A stretch of 64,000 nt of DNA from Apteryx mantelli (taxonomy: Eukaryota; Chordata; Aves; Apterygiformes; Apterygidae), in NCBI RefSeq assembly GCF_036417845.1, contig NC_089978.1, positions 135,092,288 to 135,156,287 on the forward strand, written 5' to 3'. Position numbers and translations under genes: made by a program. Below the pieces are notes generated by a model. It saw nothing but the letters and a program-made list of their open reading frames with translations, did not search any database and was not told where the DNA came from. This document shows positions 46,276-58,542 of this stretch, piece after piece. Each line of letters opens with the position of its first letter. Position 1 is the first letter of the stretch.

Positions 46276-49200
46276 ATGTGGTGAGTTATTGAATCTCCAA
46301 GGGTAATTCTGGTTTGTTAATAATTTCATTTTATCAGTTAGGTGCCTTTCCTGTAATATTGTACTAGTTCTCAAATCTGAATGTGCCTACAGAACAAGCC
46401 TCCTCCAAAGCAAGGAAATGAAGTAGGGAATAGTGTTTAAGACTCCCCTGTTCAGCTCCTGCAGCATTCCCAGCTTCTAGAGGGCTGGAGAGTAGAGCAG
46501 AGAACAGGACTGAGATTGCATCCCTTCTTGTGAAAGGCTACAGGAGAAAGACCAGCCCCACACAGCCACAGCCTTGGGCATCAAACTCCAAAGGCCAGGA
46601 GCTGCACTACATACTACATACAGCTAAACACCAAACTTCTCCCTAGGAACTGTGTGCATATGCAGGCAGAGTTCTCTGCAATGTCATCTTCCTTCCTCTT
46701 TTCTCAGGTGCCTTGTCTTCTTCTGTCTTCCTGTCTGGGCTGATGCAGCCTCCATGTATGGTGAGATCTTGTCCCCCAATTATCCTCAGGTGTATCCCAA
46801 TGATGTGCAGGAGTCCTGGGAAATCCAGGTTCCCCCAGGACATGGCATTCACCTTTATTTCACACATCTGGATCTTGAACCATCGCAGAACTGCGAATAT
46901 GATTCTGTGAAGGTACTGTTCCCCATCCATCCTCATGTGAGAAAAAGACAAGAAAATGGGGTAGAGGGCAGAACAGCAAAGCTGCGTACAAGGCTCAGGG
47001 TTGGAAGAAGAGATACATCCTTTCTGTTCTGAGCCTCAACAAGCCAAAATGATTTAGCATATCTGCTCTAATAGTGGTTAAATTGATTTGAATTTTGCTT
47101 TGTAACCACATGAACATTGTCTGCCAACTGAGTGTCCCATCTATGCTCCCGTCCCCATGTTTATCTTACATTCATAGGAAGAGCCTTCCTCACCATTGCT
47201 AACACGTCCCTATTGCCAGGCATATTCTTAACCAGTGAATCATGTGTATAAAAGGACCATTTTCTTAGAAAGGGCATCGATTTTCTGTCCCTGAAATTAT
47301 TCTGTTAGAGTTAATCCATAAGTGGACATAGACAATTTAATGCAATCAGAAATTGACTGGAAATTTTGAGAGTTAAAAACAATCAAGAAATCGAGTGGGT
47401 GCTGAGATAAAGTGCAGTGGTCTGTTGTCCTGAGCTGTGCACCACAATTTTCTTAAAACTTAGAGCCCCAGTAGGTCTGCACCATGTTGTCTTACAAAGC
47501 ACTAAAGATCAAGCATTTCTATGCAAAGAGAAAGAAACAAGACTAGCCTATCCTGCAATGGCTATGTGTGAAAAGGAGCAATAAGATCAGGTGCAGCACC
47601 AAAAGAAGAATTTGGAGAAAGACCAAGGTGGGTTTATAAGATGGATATGCTTTAGCAGGAGCTGTAATAACATGTCTTTTTGCAACAAACTGATGATAGA
47701 CTGCTCTGCAGACCATCAGGGATCTGTTTCACAGCCTTAACTGCAGTGTTAATTTTTTGTACAAATGGGCCTCAGGAAAGAATGTTAACAGAAAACTTTC
47801 TGGATTAATTTGCATCTGAAAAATTAAGACAGGTATTTCAGAGCTGGGATGTCAATAAGAGGGAACACTCCTCAAGCATCTTACAAATGGCAAGAGACTG
47901 GTTCTCCATGGGCTCTATTCAGCTGTAGGGTCTCAGCAGTCCCTGCTGGCTGTCTGCCACCCTTGATTAGCTTTGTGGATCACACAGCGACTTTGGTATG
48001 AGAATGGCCCCTCCTGCCAGCTATGTGACATAGCTGTGCCCTGGGAGATTTATCTGAATGTCTCGAGAAATGCACACAACTTTGAAGTCACTGGTTGGCC
48101 ACTTGTAACCTGAAGGAATCAAATATTGATTGTAAGCTGAAGGAATCGAATACTGATAATTACACATATACCAGCAGTGAGATAAGACCTCTCTGCATCC
48201 TTCTGCAGATCCTGTCTGGTGTCCGTGTTGAAGGCCTGCTCTGTGGGCGAAAGAAACCTCGTGTCCCTGGTTCCCCGATTGTGGAGGAATTTCATGTCCC
48301 TTATAACATCCTGACTATGACCTTCCAATCTGATTTTTCCAATGAGGAACATTTCACTGGTTTTGCAGCCTACTATGTTGCAGTGGGTAAGGCTAGAACA
48401 GCCTTCTCTGAATCTCTGTGGTGTCTGGGACTAGGAGTGGGAGGAAAGCTAACAGGAGGGGTTTCATTGCAAGAATACCTTATTTAAAAGAGATCCCAGC
48501 AGGCAGAACTGCTTTCCAGTATTACCAGTCTAAATGCTGCCATAAAGATCTCTTTTTCTTGTTGTCTGCTAGTGTTTGCTTCACTTTCCAATCTTTATCC
48601 TGCCCTCAGGGCCCTCTCCTCTTCTTGGCTGACTCATCTTTTCTTTTCACACTTGCAGACTTGGATGAGTGCACAGATTTTGTGGAGGAACCTTGCAGTC
48701 ATTACTGCAATAACTATATCGGTGGTTACTTCTGTACCTGTCCACCAGATTATTTCCTTTATGAAGATAAGAGAACATGTGGAGGTAAGAGACCTACACA
48801 CATTGTGGTCAACATCAAAAGCTAATTTAGGCTGAGTTGGGATATTGTCCTCGGAAGACCTCCTCTATCAACCCTTTGAACCTGTAGTGACAGAAAATGC
48901 ATCTCAGTGCAAAATCTGAACTGGCAGTAGATCGTGACTTTGGGGATTTCCATTAAGGTGTTCTTATTTTTTGTGTCAAGATAACTAAGAAACTATTAAA
49001 TAACATTCCCTGAAGACTGTGATGGAGACCTTCCTAGCATACTGCTAGCTGTGAATCTTCTAATCCCTGAAAAAACAGGGCACTTCAAAGAAGATTCCAA
49101 AATGGCCAAGGGGCTGCTTGACTTGAATCAGAAAATGGCAAAGTCACAAATGGGGCATGTTGAAAGGGGTATAACATGAGGACCTGAGCATGAGCGAGAG

Positions 49201-52200
49201 GGGCCTAAATCACAGGTAGAAGGTAAGAGAAAAGATGGAGGGAGAAAGAGAGAACGCTAGGAGAAATTAAGCAAGACAGCAAAATTAATGATGTGCTGAA
49301 GCTGTCCCCTAGTACTGAGGACTCCAGGAAGTTGCCTTCCAAAGGATGGGCCAGAGGTACCATTGCTCAGGCCACTGGGAGTTAAGGACCCTGGCAAATT
49401 GGATGGTGGCCCTGGTTTCAGTTTCTATGAAACATGCCATATTGTGACATGGTTAATCCAGATGACTGGGGAGACTGGAAATGTAATGGAAGAGGGGATG
49501 TTTATCTGCTTCACACATGAATAAGTTCCTTTCTGAGTCCTACCTGTGTTTCTTCCTCAATCCTAGTGAACTGCAGTGGAAATGCCTTTACTGAGCCATC
49601 AGGAGAGATCACCAGCCCCAACTATCCCAATCAGTATCCAGAGAACTCACAGTGTGAGTACCGAGTGGTTCTGAGGCCAGGCTACTTTGTGGCGTTGACC
49701 ATACACAGTGGGGACTTCGATGTGGAACCGGCTGACTCAAAAGGGCGCTGCCACGACAGTTTAACAGTATGTCTGGGACTTAGGGAGGGGAGTCAGGATG
49801 CTCTGGGTCTCCCTCAATCCTCTCATATTCAGAAGATTCTCTGACTGCTTAACCTTAATTTCAACTATGCTGCCTTTTAAAGTTCTTGGGAATCTCTCTC
49901 TATTGATTCCAATCAGTATTTCTCATTTCTTCTTGTTTTTTTCCCAGCTTGTCTCTGGAGAACAGCGTTTTGGTCCCTATTGTGGCAGCAAATTCCCAGG
50001 TCCTCCAGAAATCAAAACTAGGAACAACATTCTTGACATAATCTTCCAAACAGACCACATAGTACAGCGCAAAGGCTGGAAAATACGCTACCATGGGAAT
50101 CGTGAGTAAATACTTGGGAAAGCATTTTCTTGGCTGCTGAGTCAGGGAGAGGGTTTGTCCCAGGAGGTCAGATTCATGGTACAACAGGATGTTAACATGT
50201 TCACAGTTGCTAGGTTTGCTAGACACAGCTAAGGGTCTATTGGCTAAACAGAGGATGCCTGTTGACTGGTGAAAATAATGAGTGGGGAGAGAGAAATTGG
50301 GAGCTGGAAGGAGAGTAAATCTCAAACCATTTAATTACTGATGTTCTCCTTTCTCTCCAAAGCCATAACCTGTCCCCAGAGTGTCATCCCCAACTCTGTT
50401 CTTGACCCAAAGAAGGACAAGTATATCTTCAAGGACAATGTGAAGGTGACCTGTGTGGAAGGCTATGAAATTGTGAGGGTAAGTTACACACAAAAGCACA
50501 CACACTGTCAGCTGCATCCTGCTGCTATTTCTTACCAGATGCTTCAAGCACCTTTGTGGCTCAAAGTTTTCACCACAGCTGTAATAAGTGGGAGTTTCTT
50601 CCACCAACTACAGCACTTTGAGGACCCTCCACTGGAGTGCCTATTTCAGATATGTTTCATTGTCAGTGACTGACACGGGTCATGTGTTCTTTTCCCTAGC
50701 AACGAGACAGCCTAATGACTTTTCACTCCAGCTGTCAGGACAATGGTGAATGGAGCAACTCTCACTTCAGCTGTGTTCGTAAGTGACCCATCCCTGTATG
50801 GAGGGAAGCAGTCTGGAATGGAGTCTTTATGCTCTAGACCCACTCTATCTCCAGACTAGGAGGAAGGTGAGAACTGGGATGTGAGCACACTGAAGGGACA
50901 GAGGAAGTAAGCACTGATGACCACACAGGGACCAGAGGAGCTGAATGGTTCCCCACTTGACAGAAAAAAAATGGATGGGTGGGGATGGCCCTTTAATCAT
51001 GTTTGATCATTTCTGTTTCTTTTCTACAGCTGTGAACTGTGGTGAACCTATCCCTATTGACAATGGCCAAGCCATATACATCTCTGAACCTCATGAGCCT
51101 CTGTATAAAGCTGTTTTCCGCTATCTCTGTGATACGCCTTACTACACTCTAAAAACCAAAGGTGAAGGTAGGCATTGCCTGTGCTACACAAATACATTCC
51201 TTTAATCAAAAGCTTAAGAAAAGGTACTGGCATCATCCTGGGGCTGAGATCATATCCCTACAGGTTAAGCCTGGGAAAAGGTTCCTGTTGGTGTGGAGTT
51301 GCAGCCAGTAGCTTTGTGTTGCATTTTTGTTTAATGCACTGTCATAATGTCCATAATGTACTTGGGCTGTTGATCTTAAATGTATTAGCAAGCCCTCTCT
51401 CCAGTTCCCAGCTATATGAACCGTGGAGATTTTTGTCACATCTGGCACACATTTCTGGTGGAGAAGTAAAGAACTTAAGAGACCTATTAGATGACATCCC
51501 TCCAAAACAGGGGCGGAAGTACCCTAGTGGAGTTATGGACTTCTGGGGGGATCTTGGCAATGTTTACCAAGCTGTGCTTGCTTTGGACATGAGAAGGTCA
51601 ATACATCAACTTATACAGTAATGCTACTTATCCTCTCTTGATCTTGAGCATATCTTTATGGCACTCTTTTCTCCTGTGTTTTCCAAGCGGTTTATCAGTG
51701 CTCAGCCAGTGGACTATGGGTCAGTGAAGAGATGGGAACAGAGCTACCAAAATGTGTCCCAGGTACTACCAAAACCTGTGTATGTACGCTTGTGGTGTGT
51801 GAAGACCACTGCCTCTTTCATTTCTCTGTTTTTAAACTGTTAGGCCTGAAATAACAGCTGATTCCTTCTATGTAGTCTGAATCATACTGGACAGGGTATT
51901 TCTGAAAGCTGTGAGCTCCTAAGAAAGATCAGTGGAGACAGCAGAAAGAAACTGGTGAGAAAGGTAGGCAACTCGACAGGATGTCTGATATAACAGGACC
52001 TCTTCAAGTGTTGGTGTGTGCTTCTGCACCAGTTTCCCCATCTTCAGATGTGCATATTCTCAAGTTGTTCAGGACTTTAGATCTCTGTCTGCTTTGCAGA
52101 TAGCAAAAAACCCCTGGCAGATCAAAAGAGATATCCAACAATGTCGTACTGGACCTTTCCTTCTTCAGTCCTTCCCAAGCTACACTGAGAGCTGTAGCTT

Positions 52201-54682
52201 CTCTTCAAATTCCTCCTGGGTTCAGCTGTCCACTGGGCACTACAGGTGCAGGGCTATAGGGAAAGAACTTTCCCCACTCTCACTGGAAGTCATAGCCTCA
52301 GCTCTTAAGGAGCATGTGTGATTCAGTATTCAGCCACACTTACTGGGTCTGACAACTCAAGGAATATCCCTGTTCAGAACCTTTTAATCACCTCTTCACT
52401 GTGTGTACTTAAGGGACACTGAGAAGGGAAGTGGGTGGGTACTACTCCTGCTCCTGACTGCAAGTAGTTATGGCTGAATCTTAATTTCCAGCTGATACAA
52501 AGCACTTTAAATCTTACGTATTTTGCAGGCTGCTCAGCTTACCGCTCCACTCTTAGGAGGCAGCATCCCTAGGGCTACTGGTATGCCATGCCTGTTCAGT
52601 ATTCCAATCCCCCAACTCTTCACTGGCCTTTTACAGTACTAGACCTAGCTGAGAATGGTTCAGCTCTCTTAAAGGCCAGCCCAGCCAGTGACTTGGGCTA
52701 CACCACTGCACAAAACCATTAGAAAGCAAATAAAAAGATGAAGCTATGGGAATTTACTACCTTAAAGGGAATTAAAAAGAAGATAAAGCCAGACTTTTCT
52801 CAGAGGGATGCAACCAAAGGATAAAAGGCAATGGGCACTAGCTGCAACAAAGGAAATTCAGACTATGTTTAAGGAAAAATGTTCCCTCAGAGCACTGGAA
52901 CAAGTGTGCAGGGAGGCTGAGGAGTCACCATCCTTGCAGATGCTCTGAAGTCACCTGGACAAGGCCCTGAGCAACCTGATCTAGCTTTGCAGTTAGGAAA
53001 GCAGGGGGAAGGGCAGATAGGGATGACTGGAGACAGCCAGAAGTCCCTTCCAGCATAAATCTTTTTATTATTCCCTGAAATTATTTAACAAAGACTATCT
53101 ATCTCATTTATAAGTAGCTATAATTCTTTAATCTCCGGCCTATATGACTAGGGGTTCAATGCAAACCAAGCAATGTGAAAAGAAATCAATTTCCTAGTTA
53201 TGTCAGAATGATCAACCTAATTTTTGCCCTTAAGGTCTTATTTTGCAAAAACTTATAGAACGTTTTTACTCAAAGATCATACAGCATCTCTGCATCTGTG
53301 AGACTCACAGATAAGATCTTCATTAACTCGCTGCTTAAGATTCTACATACTGAAAGAATGGGGCGGAAAACTGGTAAAACATCAATGACAAATAAATACA
53401 AACCAGAACACTTAACCTGAAACGATCTGGAGTTCAGACAGAAATGCTTTTATATAGTAGTGTCAGATTTCTAAGAACTTAAACAGATGTTCTTTCAAAG
53501 ACAATCCCTTTGCCTACAGGACATATCCAGCAAAGCAGACATGCTAAGTAGAATGGGATGAAGCTGTGAGCTTTGACATACCCAGTGCTGGTTGGGTGAC
53601 AGCAGTTGTGAATGTTCTGCTTTCTTTCCAGAACAAGATTTGAAAATGGGTATTTTCAGCCTATATTGAATGTTGACAGTGTTTTTGCTTGAATTTTCTT
53701 GAAATTTTCTGTAAACATTAGCTGCAAACCCTGGGATGCAGAATATAAATTACTCAGAGCCAAAGAAGATTTACAGGAGACAGGAAGGAGGGCACTATGG
53801 GCTTTTTAGTAGCACCAAAGAACTTCCTACTTGTAAGTGTACTTACTAGTTCTCCCATCTGGTTCCTTCTTTTTTCTTTTCTTCCTAGTCTGTGGGGTGC
53901 CCAGTAAACCCATCCAGGAGACAGCAAAGATTTTTGGAGGAACCCGTGCAGAAAAGGGCAACTTTCCCTGGCAGGTCTATTTTGAATATCCACGAGGGGG
54001 TGGGGTACTCATCTCTGAAAGATGGGTAATGACTGCAGCTCATGTGCTGGAGGGATATGACAAGCCCACCATGTATGCTGGTGTAATCAATGTTGGTGGA
54101 GAATCCTTGCTCCGGGAGGCCAAACTGCTGGTTCCAGAGTGTTCATTCATCCACCCTGATTGGAAGAAGCAGCCTGCAGAAACTAGGACTGATTTTGATA
54201 ATGACATTGCACTACTGAAGCTGAGGGAACCTGTGAAGATGGGCCCAAACATCTCACCTCTCTGTCTTCCTGGTAAATCACTTGAATACGAGCTGCGAGA
54301 AGGGACTCTGGGCTATATTGCTGGTTGGGGCCAGAGAGAGAGAGGAAGACTGCCTATTTATCTTTGGAAGGCCCAGATTCCTGTGGTGGACATGGATGAC
54401 TGCCGTTCTGTTAAGCCGGAGGGCTCTGCTGATTCCAGTGCTTACCGATTCACTGACAATATGATCTGTGCTGGTGGTGGCAAGGACAGCTGTAAGGGGG
54501 ATAGTGGTGGGGCTTATGCCATCCAAGATCCCCTTGATGATAGCCGGTACTATGTGGCTGGGCTGATCTCCTGGGGACCAAGATGTGGTACCTTTGGTCT
54601 TTACACCAAAGTAGTGCGTTATTTGGACTGGATTACAGAGACAATGAGCAGGCATGAGGATCCAGAAACATGGCAGGATTAG
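46276..54682 (+). CDS. C1S: Complement C1s, serine protease of the C1 complex
   Basis: Secreted modular protease; after activation by C1r it cleaves C4 and C2. Exons: 46276-46280 (ATG TG only), 46708-46912, 48209-48386, 48659-48784, 49567-49766, 49948-50101, 50363-50478, 50700-50778, 51030-51167, 51688-51762 and 53889-54682 (stop TAG), giving 689 residues against 688 in human. The start [15 protein letters not shown] matches the human signal peptide; the split ATG-TG exon is chosen for that reason. Domains in order: CUB1, calcium-binding EGF with hydroxylation site [13 protein letters not shown]2, CCP1, CCP2 and a serine protease domain in one exon with TAAHVLEG (His), DNDIALLKL (Asp) and CKGDSGGA (Ser). 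The activation site is AKIFGG where human has QRIIGG. The SP domain ([14 protein letters not shown]) fits C1s, not C1r. Confidence 0.96.
46281..46707 (+). other. C1S intron 1
   Basis: GTGAGT donor directly after ATGTG and TTCTCAG acceptor at 46707. Nothing else is seen. Confidence 0.8.
46913..48208 (+). other. C1S intron within the CUB1 coding region
   Basis: GTACTG donor and CTGCAG acceptor. It holds a 27-bp imperfect tandem duplication near its end and nothing else recognised. Confidence 0.8.
48105..48158 (+). repeat. 27-bp imperfect tandem duplication
   Basis: Two adjacent copies around CTGAAGGAATC in the C1S intron, about 100 bp before the CUB1 acceptor. The reading frame is open across both. 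Confidence 0.8.
48785..49566 (+). other. C1S intron between EGF and CUB2 exons
   Basis: GTAAGA donor and TCCTAG acceptor. Nothing else is recognised. Confidence 0.8.
51168..51687 (+). other. C1S intron within CCP2
   Basis: GTAGGC donor and CCAAG acceptor (AAG rather than the commoner CAG/TAG). A 148-codon frame here resembles no protein and is taken as chance. Confidence 0.75.
51763..53888 (+). other. C1S last intron
   Basis: 2.1 kb with GTACTA donor and TTCCTAG acceptor. Holds an old CR1 fragment at about 52785-53068; the rest shows nothing. Confidence 0.8.
52785..53068 (+). mobile_element. CR1 LINE 3' fragment (old)
   Basis: Plus orientation. Diverged CR1 3' region: AGAGCACTGGAACAAG, GGACAAGGCCCTGAGCAACC, AAGTCCCTTCCAGC and AATCTTTTTATT. 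It lacks the usual TCTGTG ending. Confidence 0.75.
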
Positions 54683-54918
54683 CTCTTTCTCCCTTAAGTA
54701 CTGCCACTCTTCCTAAATGTGAGGGTCATATGTTAAGGTAGGAAGGCTGACTGTGATCCTGTTCACTTTTTGTGTATAACAAGCCAACAAAGTCATTGTC
54801 TCTGTGCTGAGTGGAGAGTCAGGAAATATATATCAGTCTCTCCCACTGTTGTTATCTGGGAATGGAATTTCTCTTTCTTCCTCCACTCATAGCAGCAGAA
54901 GAGGAAGATACTATTCTA

Positions 54919-54924
54919 AATAAA
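54919..54924 (+). terminator. C1S polyadenylation signal
   Basis: AATAAA about 240 nt after the C1S stop codon, followed by T-rich sequence. First canonical signal downstream. Confidence 0.8.
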
Positions 54925-54944
54925 GAGGCCCCTTCTGCTTCCTC

Positions 54945-55570
54945 TCATTTTTTCTATCCCATCTTTTCCCACTTGGAGAAAACGTAGTCATGCTCCACCT
55001 GACAGAGACATATTAATGAAGACAAGAGACAATAATTGTTGATTCCCAGGGTAGGTTCAGAGCCTGGCTTCTGACTTCTGTATTTCTTGTATCATTCAGA
55101 ATATCTAACAGCATTAAAGAATGTCCAAATCTGCTTATCATGTGCAAATTGCCTTTCTTTTCAAACTAGAGCTAGTTCTCCTTGAAACTCCCTAATCAAG
55201 TGTCCAATCACATAACGACCCACTGTGCTGCCAGCTCCAAGGCTTTGTTAAGCTGTAAGTTGTGGTACCTCACCTCTCTACCTAGGAGTATTTTTTGAGG
55301 TTCTTCTGAGCTGGTTGCATCTCAGTGATCAACCATTACCAGCAATAAGGATTTCAGACCTCTGAATCAAGCTGAGCAGAAGAGACCTCTTCAGACTTCT
55401 TACAGTCACCTTCCTTCAGGGCTTTATTTTTCAGACTTTATTGTGTTGGATAAAGGTTGTTTGAATTAGGGAAGGCAGTGTTATGGGAGATTACTTGACA
55501 TGCTTTAGGGGTGTCTTCTGCTCCAGAATGCTACTTCAAGTCCTGAATTCCTCATAGATATCTTTCCACT
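54945..55570. other. C1S-C1R tail-to-tail spacer
   Basis: Unique-looking sequence before the CR1 cluster. No gene or RNA recognised. Confidence 0.6.
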
Positions 55571-55571
55571 A

Positions 55572-55975
55572 AGATGGTCAGGGGGCTGATGCAGATGGTA
55601 TATGAAGAAAGGCTGATGGAGCTGCATTTGTTCAGCTTGAAAAGAAGAAATCTAAGGGGGGGAATCTTACTGCTCTCTTCAGCTCCCTAAAGGAGGCTTA
55701 GGGAGAAGACAAAGTCAGATTCTTTGAAGAGGTGAACAGCAGAAGGACAAGAGACAACAAGCACAAATTACAATAAGGTTATTTCCAATTGGACATAAGG
55801 ATTTTCTTCTCTCTGGGGGTGTTTCAGCACTGGAACAGGTGCCCCAGAAGGCTGGGTAATCTCCATCCTTGGAGATCTTCAGAACTTGCCTAGGCAAGGT
55901 CCTTAAGGTTTGAAGTTAGACCTGCTGTCATCAGAGGTTCTTCCAGCCTAAATTTTTCTGTGAGTCTATAAAACC
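55572..55975 (+). mobile_element. CR1 LINE 3' fragment (old)
   Basis: Plus orientation. Diverged CR1 3' region: AGAAAGGCTGATGGAGCTGC, TTGTTCAGCTTGAAAAGAAG, AGGTGCCCCAGAAGGCTG and a final CTTCCAGCCTAAATTTTTC then TGTGAGTCTA. Confidence 0.8.
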
Positions 55976-56152
55976 GTGAGGAGGGTCAGTGTAGCGCTTG
56001 GGAGATTTCATATAGATTCCTGCACTCAGCTCAAGGACCTTCAATTCCTAAGCATGTATAACATGCAAACTGTTATTTTGTTGTTGAGCTAGTAACTATA
56101 TACTACATTCTGGAGGAACTGTGACCTAGTGGATATTGAATGTTTTTTATTT

Positions 56153-57800
56153 TTCACAGATCACAGAATGGTTGAGAATCTCTGGAGATCATCTAGTCCA
56201 CCCCCCCTGCTCAAGCATGGTCACCTATAGCACTTTGCCTAGGACCATATCCAATCAGGTTTTGAATATCTCCAAGGATGGAGACTCCATAACCTCTCTG
56301 GGCAATCTGTTACAGTGCTCAGTCACCCTCACTGTAAAGAAGTTTTTCCTTATGTTCAAACAGAACTTCCTGTGTTTCAGTTTGTGCCCATTGCCTCTTG
56401 TCCTGTCACTGGGCACCACTGAGATGGCTCCATCTTCTTTACAGCCTCCCTTTAGGTATTTATACACACTGATAAGATTCCCCCCCTTCCCCCCCGCCCC
56501 CAAGCTTTCTCTTCTCTTCTTTCTCTAAGGCTAAACAATCCCAGCTCTCTCAACCTTTCCTCATATGAGAGATACTCCAGTTGCTTAATCATCTTAGTAG
56601 CCCTTTGCTGGACTCGCTCCAGTAGCTCCATGTCTCTTGTATTGGGGAGCCCAGAACCAGACACAGTACTCCAGATGCGGTCTCACCAGGGCTGAATAGA
56701 GGGGAAGGATCACCTCCCTCAACCTGCTGGCAAAGCTAGTCCTAATGCAGTGCAGGATACCATTGGCCTTCTTGGCCACAAGGACAAATTGCTGGCTCAT
56801 GGTCAAACTTGCTGTCCACCAGGGCTCCCAGGTCCTTCTCTGTGGAGCTGCTTTCCAGCAGGTTAGTCCCCAGCCTGTACTGGTGCATGGGGTTATTCCT
56901 CCCTAGGTGCAGAACTCTGCATTTCCCTTTGTTGAACTTCATAAGGTTCCTGGCTGCACATGCCTGTCGAGGTCCCTCTGGATGGCAGCACAGCCCTCTG
57001 GTGTATCTGCCACTCCTCCCAGTCTTGTATCATCAGCAAACTTGCTGAGGGTGCACTCTGTCCCTTCATCCAGGTCATTGATGAAGAAGTTGAACAAGAC
57101 TGGACCCAGTATTGACCCCTGGGGTACACTGCTAGTTACTGGCCTCCAACTAGACTTTGTGCCATTGATCACAATCCTCTGAGCTCCGCCATTCAGCCAG
57201 TTCTCAATCCACTTCCTGTCTGCTCCAGCCCATACTTCCTGAGCTTACCTATGAGGATGTTATGGGAGACAGTGTCAAAAGCCTTGCTGAAGTCAAGGTA
57301 GACAACATCCACTGCTGTCCCCTCATTGACCCAGCCAGCAATTCCATCAGAGAAGGCTATCAGGTTGGTGAAGCATCATTTCCCCTTAGTGAATCCATGC
57401 TGACTACTCCCGATCACCTTCTTGTCCTGCATGTGCTTGGAAATGGTATCCAACATTAGTTGCTCCACCGCCTTCCCTCCAGGGATCGAGGTGAGGCTGA
57501 CCAGCCTGTAGTTCCCTGGGTCTTCCTTCTTACCCTTTTGGAAGATTGGCGTGACATTTGCTTTCTTCCAGTCCTCAGGTACCTCTCCTGATCGCCACGA
57601 TCTTTCAAAAATGATTGAGAGTAGCCTAGCGATGACATCCTCCAGCTCCCTCAGCACTCCTGGGTGTATCCTATCAGGGCCCATGGACTTGTGTATGTCC
57701 AGTTTGCTTAAGTATTCCCTAACCTGATCCTCCTCCAGCAAGAGAAAGTCTTTCTTTCTCCGGACTTTATCCCTGGTCTTTGAGAAGATCTCTTCCTTAT
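56153..57800 (-). mobile_element. CR1 LINE, 5'-truncated, antisense
   Basis: Minus orientation, about 1.65 kb. The plus strand begins TCACAGATCACAGAATGG, the reversed CR1 3' end. On the minus strand the reverse transcriptase region reads HKSMGPDRIHPGVLRELEDV, SGEVPEDWKKANVTPIF and GNYRLVSLTSIPGG, and a FADDTRLGG block lies near 57020-57045. The frame is interrupted, so it is inactive. It lies just beyond the presumed 3' end of C1R, in the same orientation as C1R. The boundary near 57800 is approximate. Confidence 0.93.
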
Positions 57801-58542
57801 ATTTGGAAATGGCTTTGCACAGACAATTTATTTTTGCTCCCCTCTCCCACCCCTTGAAGTCATATAGAGTTTCAGAGTGGTTAATCTTTCTAATAGTAAT
57901 TTTGTGACAGTTGAGCAACTGCCGTATGGCCATTATAGACCAGGAAACACTTTAGTAGTAGGTAAAGTGATCCCTGTATAGATACAGTCTGTAAGTTGCT
58001 TTTGGTGGTGGGGAATATTTAGTAGTTATTAAAAACAGAAACGGAAAAACATAACACATTTGGTTTCTATAGCAATGATTTTAATATTGATAGAATCTCA
58101 CTGATGCCAACAGGCATACGCATACTGTACTCAGCACAAAGTACTACATCCTTCAAGAAGGTCTGCTGTACTGCAGGCTTCCCACGTTACAGGAAAGTAG
58201 ACTGCAGTAGCCTTATGATATCAGCACTTCAGACAATAGCATGTTGGATGTCATGAGATTTGCTGATACTATTAAAGCTACATCCAATAGTAAGATTGCA
58301 TTTGAAAGAATTAGAATGTCCACAAAGGCTTTAGCCAATGGGACAGCAGCTTTGGCAAGTTTTGATGATGTCACCAAGAATTCATCAAACAACGTGGTGG
58401 CTTTCAGAAGCGTTCATGATGAAGCTGACATGGTCTGTGTGTTTGAAAAGCCTTTATGACATCATCAAGAGCTTCAGACAGGATTTGCTGTGTCTGGAAA
58501 CCTATGATATCAGTGATTCTTCAGCTAATAGGACAGCAACAT
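57801..58542 (-). other. C1R 3' UTR and adjoining spacer
   Basis: ATTAAA on the minus strand at 58080-58085 may serve C1R, giving a 3' UTR of about 480 nt. Includes a 12-bp inverted repeat (58362-58373 with 58457-58468) and an unexplained plus-strand open frame at 58241-58459. Confidence 0.5.

Noticed and set aside
51175-51621. 148-codon frame within a C1S intron
   Set aside because: It overlaps the intron between the two CCP2 exons, whose phases fit exactly without it.
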